From contig CACYMP010000011.1 of assembly GCA_902775565.1 (NCBI GenBank), positions 18,703 through 82,702 of the forward strand: a DNA stretch of 64,000 nucleotides, in the 5' to 3' direction. Made by a program: the position numbers and the translations under genes. The stretch comes from Oscillospiraceae bacterium. GTDB taxonomy: Bacteria; Bacillota; Clostridia; Saccharofermentanales; Saccharofermentanaceae. Below the pieces are notes generated by a model, which saw only the letters and a list, made by a program, of their open reading frames with translations, made no database searches and was not told the origin of the DNA. Below, in pieces: positions 8,794-15,892 of this stretch; the first letter of the stretch is position 1; every line of letters begins with the position of its first letter.

Positions 8794-9555
8794 CTATTCC
8801 CCGTCATGCATACGGATCTGCTGCGTAGTCTCGATCGCAGTCTCGGTCAGATTAGTTCTTATGACTTTGCTCGTTGTCATGGCAACGCTCGCGAACGCGA
8901 AAAACACCGTCATCACGATCAGCACGACCTTGTTTTCTTTCTGCTCTCCGCTCCCGTCAAAATTGATAAGTTTATAAAGGCAAAGGAAGAACAGCACCAG
9001 TGCGATATCAACTCCGGACATCGATAAGATGATTGTCCAGACTATGTTCCCGAGATGCTTCTTAATGATCTCCATCTCCTGCTCACGCGTGCGGTTGTCA
9101 AAGATCGAGACGACCGGATTCCATTCATCAGCCTCAACATAAGCGACGAGCACCTTGTTGCCGACTTTTATCGTATCGCTCGCTCCCTCATAGAAAAACT
9201 CGATTGCGGGCCACGTCTTTTCGTAAGCGATGAAGCACTTCTCTTCCTCGCTGTTCTTAATGATTATATAGACTTCATTAACGATATCTCCCGCTCCGAC
9301 CGTGTAATCGAATCCTCCGAGATGCACTTCGTTTATGTGCATCGTGGAAGTCGTTTTCTTCTCGCCGGATTCCGAGTAATAGTACATCCCGGTGACCGTG
9401 CCGCCGAACTTTCTGTTCTCTTCTTCATAGACCCTGAACGGAGCATCGATCTTGGCCTTGAGTCCCTGGTTGATCACGAAAATATTGACGCCGGCAACAG
9501 CGACGATCGTGATCAAAACAAAAAATATTTTTCCGAAATTTCCGCTCATTTTCAT
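8794..9555 (-). CDS. Hypothetical membrane protein, 253 aa
   Basis: One N-terminal membrane segment (about residues 9-30), an extracytoplasmic domain of about 130 residues rich in beta-type sequence, and two C-terminal membrane segments (about 168-190 and 205-227). The topology resembles DUF3592-type proteins but no signature was confirmed. No clear ribosome binding site precedes the first ATG; the second ATG two codons on is an alternative. Function unknown. Confidence 0.65.
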   Translation of the reverse strand: MKMSGNFGKIFFVLITIVAVAGVNIFVINQGLKAKIDAPFRVYEEENRKFGGTVTGMYYYSESGEKKTTSTMHINEVHLGGFDYTVGAGDIVNEVYIIIKNSEEEKCFIAYEKTWPAIEFFYEGASDTIKVGNKVLVAYVEADEWNPVVSIFDNRTREQEMEIIKKHLGNIVWTIILSMSGVDIALVLFFLCLYKLINFDGSGEQKENKVVLIVMTVFFAFASVAMTTSKVIRTNLTETAIETTQQIRMHDGE

Positions 9556-9627
9556 ATATAAATAATACTACATATTTACCATGAAAATCTTGTCCTCAAA
9601 ACTTGCGGACAACAAGCGAAAAGCCTA

Positions 9628-9656
9628 TTGACAGGGTTTCCGGTCCGCGTTATAGT
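9628..9656 (+). promoter_or_regulatory. Near-consensus SigA promoter
   Basis: TTGACA (9628-9633), 17 bp, TATAGT (9651-9656). It is the best-matching vegetative promoter seen in the window. It lies about 300 bp upstream of the next coding gene and directly before a highly structured stretch, so it most likely drives a non-coding RNA. Confidence 0.85.
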
Positions 9657-9662
9657 TAAGCC

Positions 9663-9903
9663 CACATCAAATAGTTTTTCGATGAATCAAGTCATTGATA
9701 CGTAGGCATGAACGAAGAGTACAACTCTGTCTGTTCATAGCTGGCGTACAGTGACTTTTTTGTTGCTGTCACCTCAAACCGAACCTTTACAACTGCCCCG
9801 TGCACTAACGGACGGGCAACCCGAGCAAGCCTCGCCACGAGGTGCCGAAAGCGCGGCACGGAGCGGGCTAAGGGGGAGTCCTATTAATCCACGGGGATCT
9901 GAA
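9663..9903 (+). ncRNA. Structured RNA, candidate raiA-type ncRNA or long leader
   Basis: No ORF with a ribosome binding site lies here. A 5' stem-loop pairs about 9699-9713 with 9733-9748. The 3' domain is closed by CCCCGTG (9796-9802) with CACGGGG (9890-9896) and holds CGGG-CAA-CCCG (9813-9823), CCTCG-CCA-CGAGG (9830-9842) and GTGCCG/CGGCAC (9842-9859). The compact GC-rich multi-helix junction recalls, from memory only, the raiA motif of Clostridia. No terminator with a T-run follows, so the RNA may continue into the ATPase gene at 9963 or be processed. Structure is seen; the name is inference. Confidence 0.5.
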
Positions 9904-9962
9904 TAGAAACACAAAACGCAAACACAAACCAAAACCATAAACATTAAACGAGGTAACAGATT

Positions 9963-11828
9963 ATGAAAAACTACATTAACGGAATCTACGGCAAGAAACT
10001 CACATACGTCTGCTTTAAAGACCGCCATCTTCCCGGCGGGATATTTGAAAGGTTCGAAAGCTACAGCGGAAGCCTTAAAAAGGAAGACAGCCTCGGCCTG
10101 CAGTTCGTACCCGGAGAAGAAGGCATAAACCTTTTCGTCGTAACAGACAACAAGACTTCGCTTAATCACGAGGACTTAGGCTGGGTCTTTAACGGTTACG
10201 CGACGTTAAGGAAAGGCGCTCCCGTAAGAGCTAATTTCACAAACAGCAAGCGTGAGATCTTCGTGCTTGCCAAAGGTAAGTATTTTGGCAAGGATTCGTA
10301 CGATTACTTCGATTCCGATAACGTTAAGGACCTGTTCGCCGAAATGAAGAAGACCGGCACCAGAATGCAGATCCTGACAGGCATCGACGAGGATTACAAC
10401 GGATGCATCTTCCTGAGCGTTCCCGGCAAGATGAGCACAAAGCTCAAGGCCATCATCAAGGTCACCTTCAAAGTCCTTGAGGCCGTGCCTTTCTCTGATA
10501 AGTGCAAAGCCGATTACGCTCTCCCTTGCTACTACATCGACTCATACGTATCAGGCCTGTTAAGGGAGGCAAATGACGCGGAAGAAGCTGAACCCGGTCC
10601 CGAAAAGAAAGCCGACGACGATGATGAAGATGATGAGGATGATTTCCTCCCTTTTGACATCGACGATTCTCCTGACAGTATTTTTGACGGAATCCCTGAA
10701 GAAATCGTTGACGACGATGGCGAAGATGAATTCAGCAACCGCGACGCGAAAAAGGACACTCCCGCGCAGAAGAACCTTCCGCTCGAGGAGCTGGGCTTCA
10801 CGGTCCGCACCTACAACAGCCTTAAGCGCGCGGGCATCAGCGATCTGAAAACCCTTCAGAGCAAAGGCATAGCATATCTTTCGAAGCTCAGAAATCTCGG
10901 CCCGAAAGGTGTAGCGGAGATCAAGGAGACCATCGCCAAATACCAGACGGTCGCAGAGAACGCCTCCGAAGAGATCACCGCCAAGGTCTCCCACATGGAA
11001 GAGCTTGACAGCCTGATCGGTCTCGAAAACGTCAAGGAGCAGGTCAGAAAGATCGCAGCCTATGCCCGCATGAAAAAGGCTATGGGCGCGCAGGGCAACG
11101 GCAAGCTCTCGATGGCTCTTAACACAGAGTTCTCAGGCAACCCCGGAACCGCCAAGACAACGGTCGCGCGCATACTCGCAGGGATCTTCCACGAGATAGG
11201 TCTTCTCGAAAGCGACGACATCGTTGAGGTCGGCCGCTCTGACCTCATCGCAGGCTACGTCGGCCAGACCGCTCCCAAGGTCAGGGACGTCTTCAAGAAA
11301 GCCGACGGAAAGCTCTTGTTCATCGACGAGGCGTATTCGCTGGTAGATTTCAGCAAGAACGATTTCGGTGATGAGGCGATCGACACCATCGTCCAGGAGA
11401 TGGAGAACAGGCGCGACAGAACGATCGTCATCTTTGCAGGATATCCGGACAGGATGGCGGAGTTTTTCGAGCGCAACCCGGGCCTCAGGTCCCGCGTACC
11501 GTTCTCAGTCAAGTTCTCGGATTATCCCGTTGAGACGCTGGTAAAGATCGCCGAGTCCGAGGCCTCGAAAAGAGGTTTCGCCATCACGGCGGACGCTGTA
11601 AGCAAAGTAAACAGCATCTGCGCCGAAGCGACGTCGCAGCCGCAGTTCGGCAACGGGAGATTTTGCAGAAACCTCGTCGAGAACGCGATCCTCAACTTCG
11701 CCTCGAGGAACTTCGGCTCCGAGTCGGCAACCGCAATGCCTGAAGCGATGGACCTCATCCCGGATGACTTCGCAATGCCCACCCTCCCCGAGAAGGCAAA
11801 GCCCGCAAAGAAGTTCGGTTTTGTCTGA
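9963..11828 (+). CDS. CbbX/SpoVK-like AAA+ ATPase with RpoA-CTD-like domain
   Basis: 621 residues in four parts. Residues 1-200 form an unrecognised N-terminal domain. Residues 204-262 are a very acidic Asp/Glu linker. Residues 272-325 (LEELGFTVRTYNSLKRAGI, then LRNLGPKGVAEIKETI) match the helix-hairpin-helix C-terminal domain of RNA polymerase alpha. Residues 340-590 are a CbbX/SpoVK-type AAA+ module with Walker A GNPGTAKT (392-399; Ala replaces the usual Gly), Walker B LLFIDEA (451-457) and an Arg finger near 510. CbbX-type ATPases remodel protein complexes. A DNA- or RNAP-linked remodelling role is inference. It lies downstream of the structured RNA. Confidence 0.85.
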   Translation: MKNYINGIYGKKLTYVCFKDRHLPGGIFERFESYSGSLKKEDSLGLQFVPGEEGINLFVVTDNKTSLNHEDLGWVFNGYATLRKGAPVRANFTNSKREIFVLAKGKYFGKDSYDYFDSDNVKDLFAEMKKTGTRMQILTGIDEDYNGCIFLSVPGKMSTKLKAIIKVTFKVLEAVPFSDKCKADYALPCYYIDSYVSGLLREANDAEEAEPGPEKKADDDDEDDEDDFLPFDIDDSPDSIFDGIPEEIVDDDGEDEFSNRDAKKDTPAQKNLPLEELGFTVRTYNSLKRAGISDLKTLQSKGIAYLSKLRNLGPKGVAEIKETIAKYQTVAENASEEITAKVSHMEELDSLIGLENVKEQVRKIAAYARMKKAMGAQGNGKLSMALNTEFSGNPGTAKTTVARILAGIFHEIGLLESDDIVEVGRSDLIAGYVGQTAPKVRDVFKKADGKLLFIDEAYSLVDFSKNDFGDEAIDTIVQEMENRRDRTIVIFAGYPDRMAEFFERNPGLRSRVPFSVKFSDYPVETLVKIAESEASKRGFAITADAVSKVNSICAEATSQPQFGNGRFCRNLVENAILNFASRNFGSESATAMPEAMDLIPDDFAMPTLPEKAKPAKKFGFV

Positions 11829-12020
11829 CCGGGCGGCCGCTGCCGCCATGGCCCGCAAGCCTCATTCCGTACAACGTGCCGTGTTTTGCGAAAAACACAG
11901 CACCCAACACGGAACGGCGATGTTAATATAAATTTGTTCAAAAAATTTCTCGAACCTAGCGAATAATCCGCACCGCTCATTTGTTAAGTAAGCAGATGCG
12001 GATAGAAAAGGAGGCAAAAC

Positions 12021-13502
12021 ATGACCGCAAAAGAACTCGAGCAGATCTATAACGAGGCATACAAAGCCGTGTATTGGACAGCAATGCAGCTCCTCAAGAA
12101 TGAAGCGGATGCTGAAGACGTCGTCCAGGACACGTTCGTGGCTTTCATCGAATCTTATTCTGATCTGGAAGACACATCCAAAGCCGTTGCCCTGTTAAAG
12201 AAGATCGCCGCCAACAAGTCGCTTAACCGTCTCACTGCAGCAAGAACGGGCGATGTTGACGATGAGTTCTTAGAAGAAGTAGAGGCAGTCCCCGAAGACT
12301 TCCTGCCCGATTCGATCGTCGAATCACAGGAGGCGCGCAGGATCGTCATGGATATCATTAACGGTTCTTTATCTGATGATATCCGCAGAACACTTATCCT
12401 GTTCTATTTTGACGACATGAGCACAAAGGAGATCGCCGATGCTTTAGGAGTTCCCCAGGGAACCGTTCTGCGCCGTCTGAATTTTGCCCGCAACAAGATC
12501 AAAAAGGAGGTCGAGAAGTATGAAGAAAAGAATAAGACAAAGTTGTTCACGATGGCACTGCCATTCCTGAGCAAGCTCTTTATGAAAGAAGCAAAGCAGG
12601 TGCCTTTCAAGGCCATGCCCGCTTCGATCGCAACCCTGTCCGCATCAGCAGAGGCTCCCGCAAGCGGAGCCGGAATCCAAACCGCTGCATCAGCAGCCAC
12701 GAAAGGAACAGGGATCATCATGAAAAAAGTTATTATCGCAATCATCGCAGCTTCAGTAGCTGTCAGTGTAACCATCGCAATCATCGTCGGCATAGCAGTC
12801 TCGAAAAAGAACACTAAGCCGTCAAAGAGGATAGAAAACAAGGTTCAGACATCCGATGCAACAGAGCCTGAATCACAGACAACAGAAACAACTTCAGAAA
12901 ACAACGCCGGCACTTCCAAAGCTAAGAGAACAGACTTTGAGTATTTGTTAGAGAATAAAACAGATGGGGAAGTCGCAGACGAACTCTTCAACATCATCAA
13001 CTCATTCCATATCGGTATGACAAAGGAAGAATGGTACAAGACGATTCCCGTCCTCCCTGATGAGATGGATGAGAGGAACCCCGGCGTTATCAGATATAAG
13101 AACCCCGACGGCTTCACCTGGGTTTTAAAGGATCACATGGAAGAAATAACGACCAACTATATCGTTTATCCGGACGGAACATTCCAGATCGGACCCAGCG
13201 AGAAAATAGCGTCTTTGTCATTAAAATGCCGCCTCAAAGACGGTGCCAGAGCAAAGCACATCTACGATCTCTTATTCGAAAAAATGTCTGCCGCAAGTGA
13301 GTCAGTCAGCAAAGACATGGTCCGCAACAACGAAGCCAGAAACGGTGGCTGGGATTCCTACGCAATGAATACCATAAACGGTTTCACATGGCGCCTCGGA
13401 TTAAGCGGCCACCACGAGCTGGATCTGTACGAAAACAATGACGGCGGCTATACGATCGACATCGAAGCCTACGCCATGTCCTGGCCCGGAATGAAGGGAT
13501 AA
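12021..13502 (+). CDS. ECF sigma factor fused to a membrane-anchored C-terminal domain
   Basis: 493 residues. Residues 1-75 carry a sigma-70 region 2 (LLKNEADAEDVVQDTFVAF) and residues 110-162 a region 4 helix-turn-helix (MSTKEIADALGVPQGTVLRR). An Ala-rich linker leads to one membrane segment (about 235-260), a Thr/Ser/Glu linker and a 170-residue extracytoplasmic domain of unknown family. Such sigma factors are tethered to the membrane and may be released by proteolysis; here the anti-sigma function seems built in. AGGAGG lies 8 bases before the ATG, and a hairpin terminator follows the stop. Confidence 0.85.
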   Translation: MTAKELEQIYNEAYKAVYWTAMQLLKNEADAEDVVQDTFVAFIESYSDLEDTSKAVALLKKIAANKSLNRLTAARTGDVDDEFLEEVEAVPEDFLPDSIVESQEARRIVMDIINGSLSDDIRRTLILFYFDDMSTKEIADALGVPQGTVLRRLNFARNKIKKEVEKYEEKNKTKLFTMALPFLSKLFMKEAKQVPFKAMPASIATLSASAEAPASGAGIQTAASAATKGTGIIMKKVIIAIIAASVAVSVTIAIIVGIAVSKKNTKPSKRIENKVQTSDATEPESQTTETTSENNAGTSKAKRTDFEYLLENKTDGEVADELFNIINSFHIGMTKEEWYKTIPVLPDEMDERNPGVIRYKNPDGFTWVLKDHMEEITTNYIVYPDGTFQIGPSEKIASLSLKCRLKDGARAKHIYDLLFEKMSAASESVSKDMVRNNEARNGGWDSYAMNTINGFTWRLGLSGHHELDLYENNDGGYTIDIEAYAMSWPGMKG

Positions 13503-13532
13503 GATAATCAACAAAAACAGAAATCAAACCAG

Positions 13533-13560
13533 CGGCCGGATGCAAGTCCGGCCGTTTATC
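13533..13560 (+). terminator. Rho-independent terminator after the sigma-factor gene
   Basis: CGGCCGGA (13533-13540), 6-base loop, TCCGGCCG (13547-13554), then TTTAT. Confidence 0.75.
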
Positions 13561-13679
13561 AATTGAAGCACCCGGAATCAATTTAGTATTTGATGTCGGA
13601 GAATTGCTTTTTTATTCTTTCTTGTACATTATTGTCATATAAAAATACTGATCACCGTTATTTGCGTGGAGGGGACATA

Positions 13680-14538
13680 ATGAATAACAAGTTTCGAAAA
13701 GCAGCCGCCTTAACAATCACTATGCTTATGCTGATCCAGTCATCTGCATGTTCCGGGTACGGCTCGCTGCTTTCCGTTCCGGGAGCCGCCGGTGCAAACA
13801 AGTCAGAGCAGGCTGAGACCACTGAAAGCGAGACAAGCGCCACCGATATAGAAGGCAACATCGTTCCCCCGGAGGAAAACAAATACAACGAGGGCATCAG
13901 CCTGTACAAGTCAGGCAAATTCCGCGAAGCTCAGGCGTATTTCGAAGCATGCGGTGACTACAAGTGCGCCAAGGATCTTGTCCGTGTCTGCGAGGCAGAG
14001 AATGAATTCAGCAAGGGCAACTACGAAGCTGCAAAGTCTTACTATTCCGCAGTATCCGAGAACGCCGATGTTCCCGGCCTTTCTATACAAACAAAAAAAA
14101 GCCAACATCGAAACCAGGATCACTCTCGAAAAGATGACCGGCAACTACTATCCCTCTTACAACAAGATAACGATGGACAAGTACAAAAAGAAGAAGGTTA
14201 TCGGCTGGTGGCACAACGTCGGCACCTGGGGCCAGCAGTACCTTACGATTTCTTACGCGGAAAACGAAGACGGAACGTTCGACGTTACCGGCGAAGTTCA
14301 GTTCATGCGTTACACCAAATACGCGAAAAAGAAGTCCGGCATAAAGCAAGGTCCTTATAAGCTCCCCATCAGCCTCAAGAGCATCTCCAAGTTCCCCGAA
14401 AAGATCCAGCTTGCCAAGGGCGTGTCTTTAGCCTATAAGCGCACCGGTTTTGAACTCAACTACAGCAAGACCGATACCAACAAAAAGGACAAGACCAAGG
14501 TCGTTTACAAGTCTCAGGTAACTTATAAGAAATCGTAA
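13680..14538 (+). pseudogene. Frameshifted lipoprotein gene
   Basis: The reading frame starts at an ATG with GGAGGGG 5 bases upstream and encodes a lipoprotein signal (Cys after SSA at about residue 25), a Ser/Thr-rich linker and a TPR-like repeat region (YNEGISLYKSGKFREAQAYF and a second unit). At an eight-A run (14093-14100) the frame breaks; the coding signal continues in the next frame, from KANIETRITLEKMTGNYYP to the stop at 14538. Removing one A restores one frame of about 285 residues with a beta-rich C-terminal domain. It may be a true mutation, a phase-variable run, or an assembly error. Confidence 0.75.
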
Positions 14539-14539
14539 T

Positions 14540-14614
14540 TGGCGATCACAGAGGGAATCGAACCCCCACTTTCCGGTTCGTAGCCGAACGGTCTATCCGT
14601 TAGCCTATGCGATC
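14540..14614 (-). tRNA. tRNA-Arg (ACG)
   Basis: Acceptor GATCGCA/TGTGATC, T-arm with GGTTCGATTCC, anticodon loop CTACGAA giving ACG, and an encoded 3' CCA. First of an array of minus-strand tRNAs, all close together. Confidence 0.9.
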
Positions 14615-14618
14615 TTAT

Positions 14619-14686
14619 TGCTTCCGCTGAGACTCGAACTCAGATATACGGGAATGGCCCTTACGCCGGCCGACGGCGACGGAAGC
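14619..14686 (-). tRNA. tRNA-like gene, 68 nt, non-canonical anticodon arm
   Basis: Acceptor GCTTCCG/CGGAAGC and T-arm CTGAG-TTCGAGT-CTCAG are perfect, and GCC/GGC can close a D-arm. Between them only a GGG-CCATT-CCC hairpin is possible, with no U33. No CCA is encoded, and its 5' end touches the CCA of the next tRNA. It is a decayed tRNA or an unusual one; no amino acid can be assigned. Confidence 0.5.
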
Positions 14687-14763
14687 TGGTTGGAAAGGAG
14701 AGACTCGAACTCTCGACCACCGCTTTATAAGAACGGCACTCTGACCGGCTGAGTTACTTTCCA
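14687..14763 (-). tRNA. tRNA-Ile (TAT)
   Basis: Acceptor TGGAAAG/CTTTCCA, anticodon stem CCGTT/AGCGG around loop CTTATAA giving TAT (decodes AUA), T-arm GAGAG-TTCGAGT-CTCTC, and encoded CCA. Confidence 0.85.
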
Positions 14764-14767
14764 GCTT

Positions 14768-14854
14768 TGGTGGGCAGAGAGAGGATCGAACTCCCCGAGA
14801 CCTATGTCGCCGGTTTTACAGACCGGTCCGCTGCCTTCTACGGAATATCTGCCC
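14768..14854 (-). tRNA. tRNA-Tyr (GTA)
   Basis: Class II tRNA with a long variable arm. Acceptor GGGCAGA/TCTGCCC, anticodon loop CTGTAAA in a CCGGT/ACCGG stem, T-loop TTCGATC, encoded CCA. Confidence 0.92.
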
Positions 14855-14858
14855 ATGT

Positions 14859-14933
14859 TGGTACTCCCACAGCGAATCGAACGCTGATCCACGGTTTAGA
14901 AGACCGTTGCACTCTCCGTTGTGCTACAGGAGC
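14859..14933 (-). tRNA. tRNA-Arg (TCT)
   Basis: Anticodon loop CTTCTAA in an ACGGT/ACCGT stem, T-arm CAGCG-TTCGATT-CGCTG, and encoded CCA. The acceptor has several G-U pairs. Confidence 0.88.
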
Positions 14934-14936
14934 ATA

Positions 14937-15013
14937 TGGTGTCCGAGGCGGGAGTCGAACCCGCAAAACCTGCATCCTTAGTGCAGTACCTATGCCAATT
15001 CGGTTACACGGAC
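14937..15013 (-). tRNA. tRNA with AAG anticodon but class I fold
   Basis: Anticodon loop CTAAGGA in a perfect CTGCA/TGCAG stem gives AAG, nominally Leu, yet the variable loop is only 5 nt where bacterial tRNA-Leu has a long arm. The acceptor GTCCGTG/CTCGGAC has a T-T mismatch at 6-67. CCA is encoded. Identity uncertain. Confidence 0.65.
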
Positions 15014-15016
15014 AAA

Positions 15017-15092
15017 TGGTGGATGTGACAGGTTTCGAACCTGCGACCTTCAGATTAAGAGTCTGCTACTCTGCCAGCTGAGTTACACATCC
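15017..15092 (-). tRNA. tRNA-Lys (CTT)
   Basis: Canonical: acceptor GGATGTG/CACATCC, anticodon loop CTCTTAA in a CAGA/TCTG stem, T-arm GCAGG-TTCGAAA-CCTGT, encoded CCA. Confidence 0.93.
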
Positions 15093-15095
15093 ATA

Positions 15096-15170
15096 TGGTG
15101 GATCCGGAGGGATTTGAACCCTCATCTCACGGATTAAAGGTCCGGTCTGTTACCGTTACACTACAGATCC
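15096..15170 (-). tRNA. tRNA-like gene, TTT anticodon with C33
   Basis: Acceptor GGATCTG/CGGATCC and T-arm GAGGG-TTCAAAT-CCCTC are good and CCA is encoded. The anticodon loop reads CCTTTAA, so position 33 is C, not the near-universal U; pairs 10-25 and 27-43 are also mismatched. Nominal anticodon TTT (Lys). Confidence 0.6.
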
Positions 15171-15172
15171 GT

Positions 15173-15248
15173 TGGTGGGAAGATCTGGTGTCGGACCAGA
15201 CTCTTCAGGGCTTCAACCTGACGCTTTCACCGGATTAGCTTTCTTCCC
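15173..15248 (-). tRNA. tRNA-Phe-like (GAA), non-canonical
   Basis: Acceptor GGGAAGA/TCTTCCC and anticodon stem TCAGG/CCTGA with loop TTGAAGC giving GAA are perfect, and CCA is encoded. However position 8 is A instead of U and the T-loop is TCCGACA, lacking U55. These positions hold the tertiary core in ordinary tRNAs. Confidence 0.65.
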
Positions 15249-15331
15249 GTTTCAGGGCCGCTTCAAGGAAGTGCCTTTCCCAAAAGCCGCCCCGTAGACA
15301 CATGCAAAAGTGCCTTTTTGCAGTGTCTTTT

Positions 15332-15407
15332 TGGCACCCCCGGAAGGACTCGAACCTTCAACCTCCCGGTTAACAGCCGTTTGCTCTGCCGGTTGAGCTA
15401 CAGGGGT
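15332..15407 (-). tRNA. tRNA-Asn (GTT)
   Basis: Acceptor ACCCCTG/CGGGGGT, D-arm GCTC/GAGC, loop CTGTTAA giving GTT, T-arm GAAGG-TTCGAGT-CCTTC, encoded CCA. The top two anticodon-stem pairs (27-43, 28-42) are A-G mismatches. Confidence 0.8.
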
Positions 15408-15441
15408 ATATAAGAATAAGTTGTCAAGGTGCGTGGACAAT

Positions 15442-15472
15442 AAAAAAGGACCGTCCGGGTTCGGGCGGTCCT
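15442..15472 (-). terminator. Rho-independent terminator after the 51-codon ORF
   Basis: Minus strand: AGGACCG and CGGTCCT arms around a C/G-rich loop, then TTTTTTA (plus 15442-15447). It separates the small ORF at 15515 from the tRNA array. Confidence 0.8.
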
Positions 15473-15514
15473 GATATCAGAAACAGTTTTGTCTGTGCCT
15501 AAACAAAAGCCTGC

Positions 15515-15670
15515 TCAACATCGCAGCCGCCCATTGGTTCCGTAATTGCGCTTATAGAGTATTTCGCTGCTCGAAAACGATTTCAGGCCAAAAGCGCATA
15601 CGGAAACCAACGTTCTGAGTTTGAACGTTTTGAGGAGATTAAGGCTGTTTCTCAACATAACAGTTTCCAT
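15515..15670 (-). CDS. Small basic protein, 51 aa, unknown
   Basis: Starts at an ATG with AAAGGA 9 bases upstream and ends 40 bp before a strong terminator, so it is a complete transcription unit. The peptide has a basic Leu-rich N-terminal half and ends in GRLRC. It is not recognised. It could be a small regulatory protein or a peptide precursor, but no modification enzyme lies nearby. Confidence 0.5.
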   Translation of the reverse strand: METVMLRNSLNLLKTFKLRTLVSVCAFGLKSFSSSEILYKRNYGTNGRLRC

Positions 15671-15892
15671 TGTCTTTTGTCCTTTCGTCATATAGTCAAA
15701 AAAATAGAAGCCCTGCACGATCCTACTCATTCTTAGAGTTGGATGTCGGACAGGCACTTCCTTCATCAGCGATAAGATAACACATCGAATTTGGATGTGC
15801 AACCCCCTTTTCGAAAAAAGTTTTCCGCTGAAACGGCTGGATTTGCTTTGTTTGAGAGGTGCGGCTTTTTCTTATTTATATAGTCAATAAGT

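Noticed and set aside
11829..12020. Terminator-like hairpin GTGTTTTGCGAAAAACAC after the AAA+ gene
   Set aside because: A palindrome is present around 11883-11900, but it lacks a T-run and GC-rich stem, so I did not list it as a terminator.
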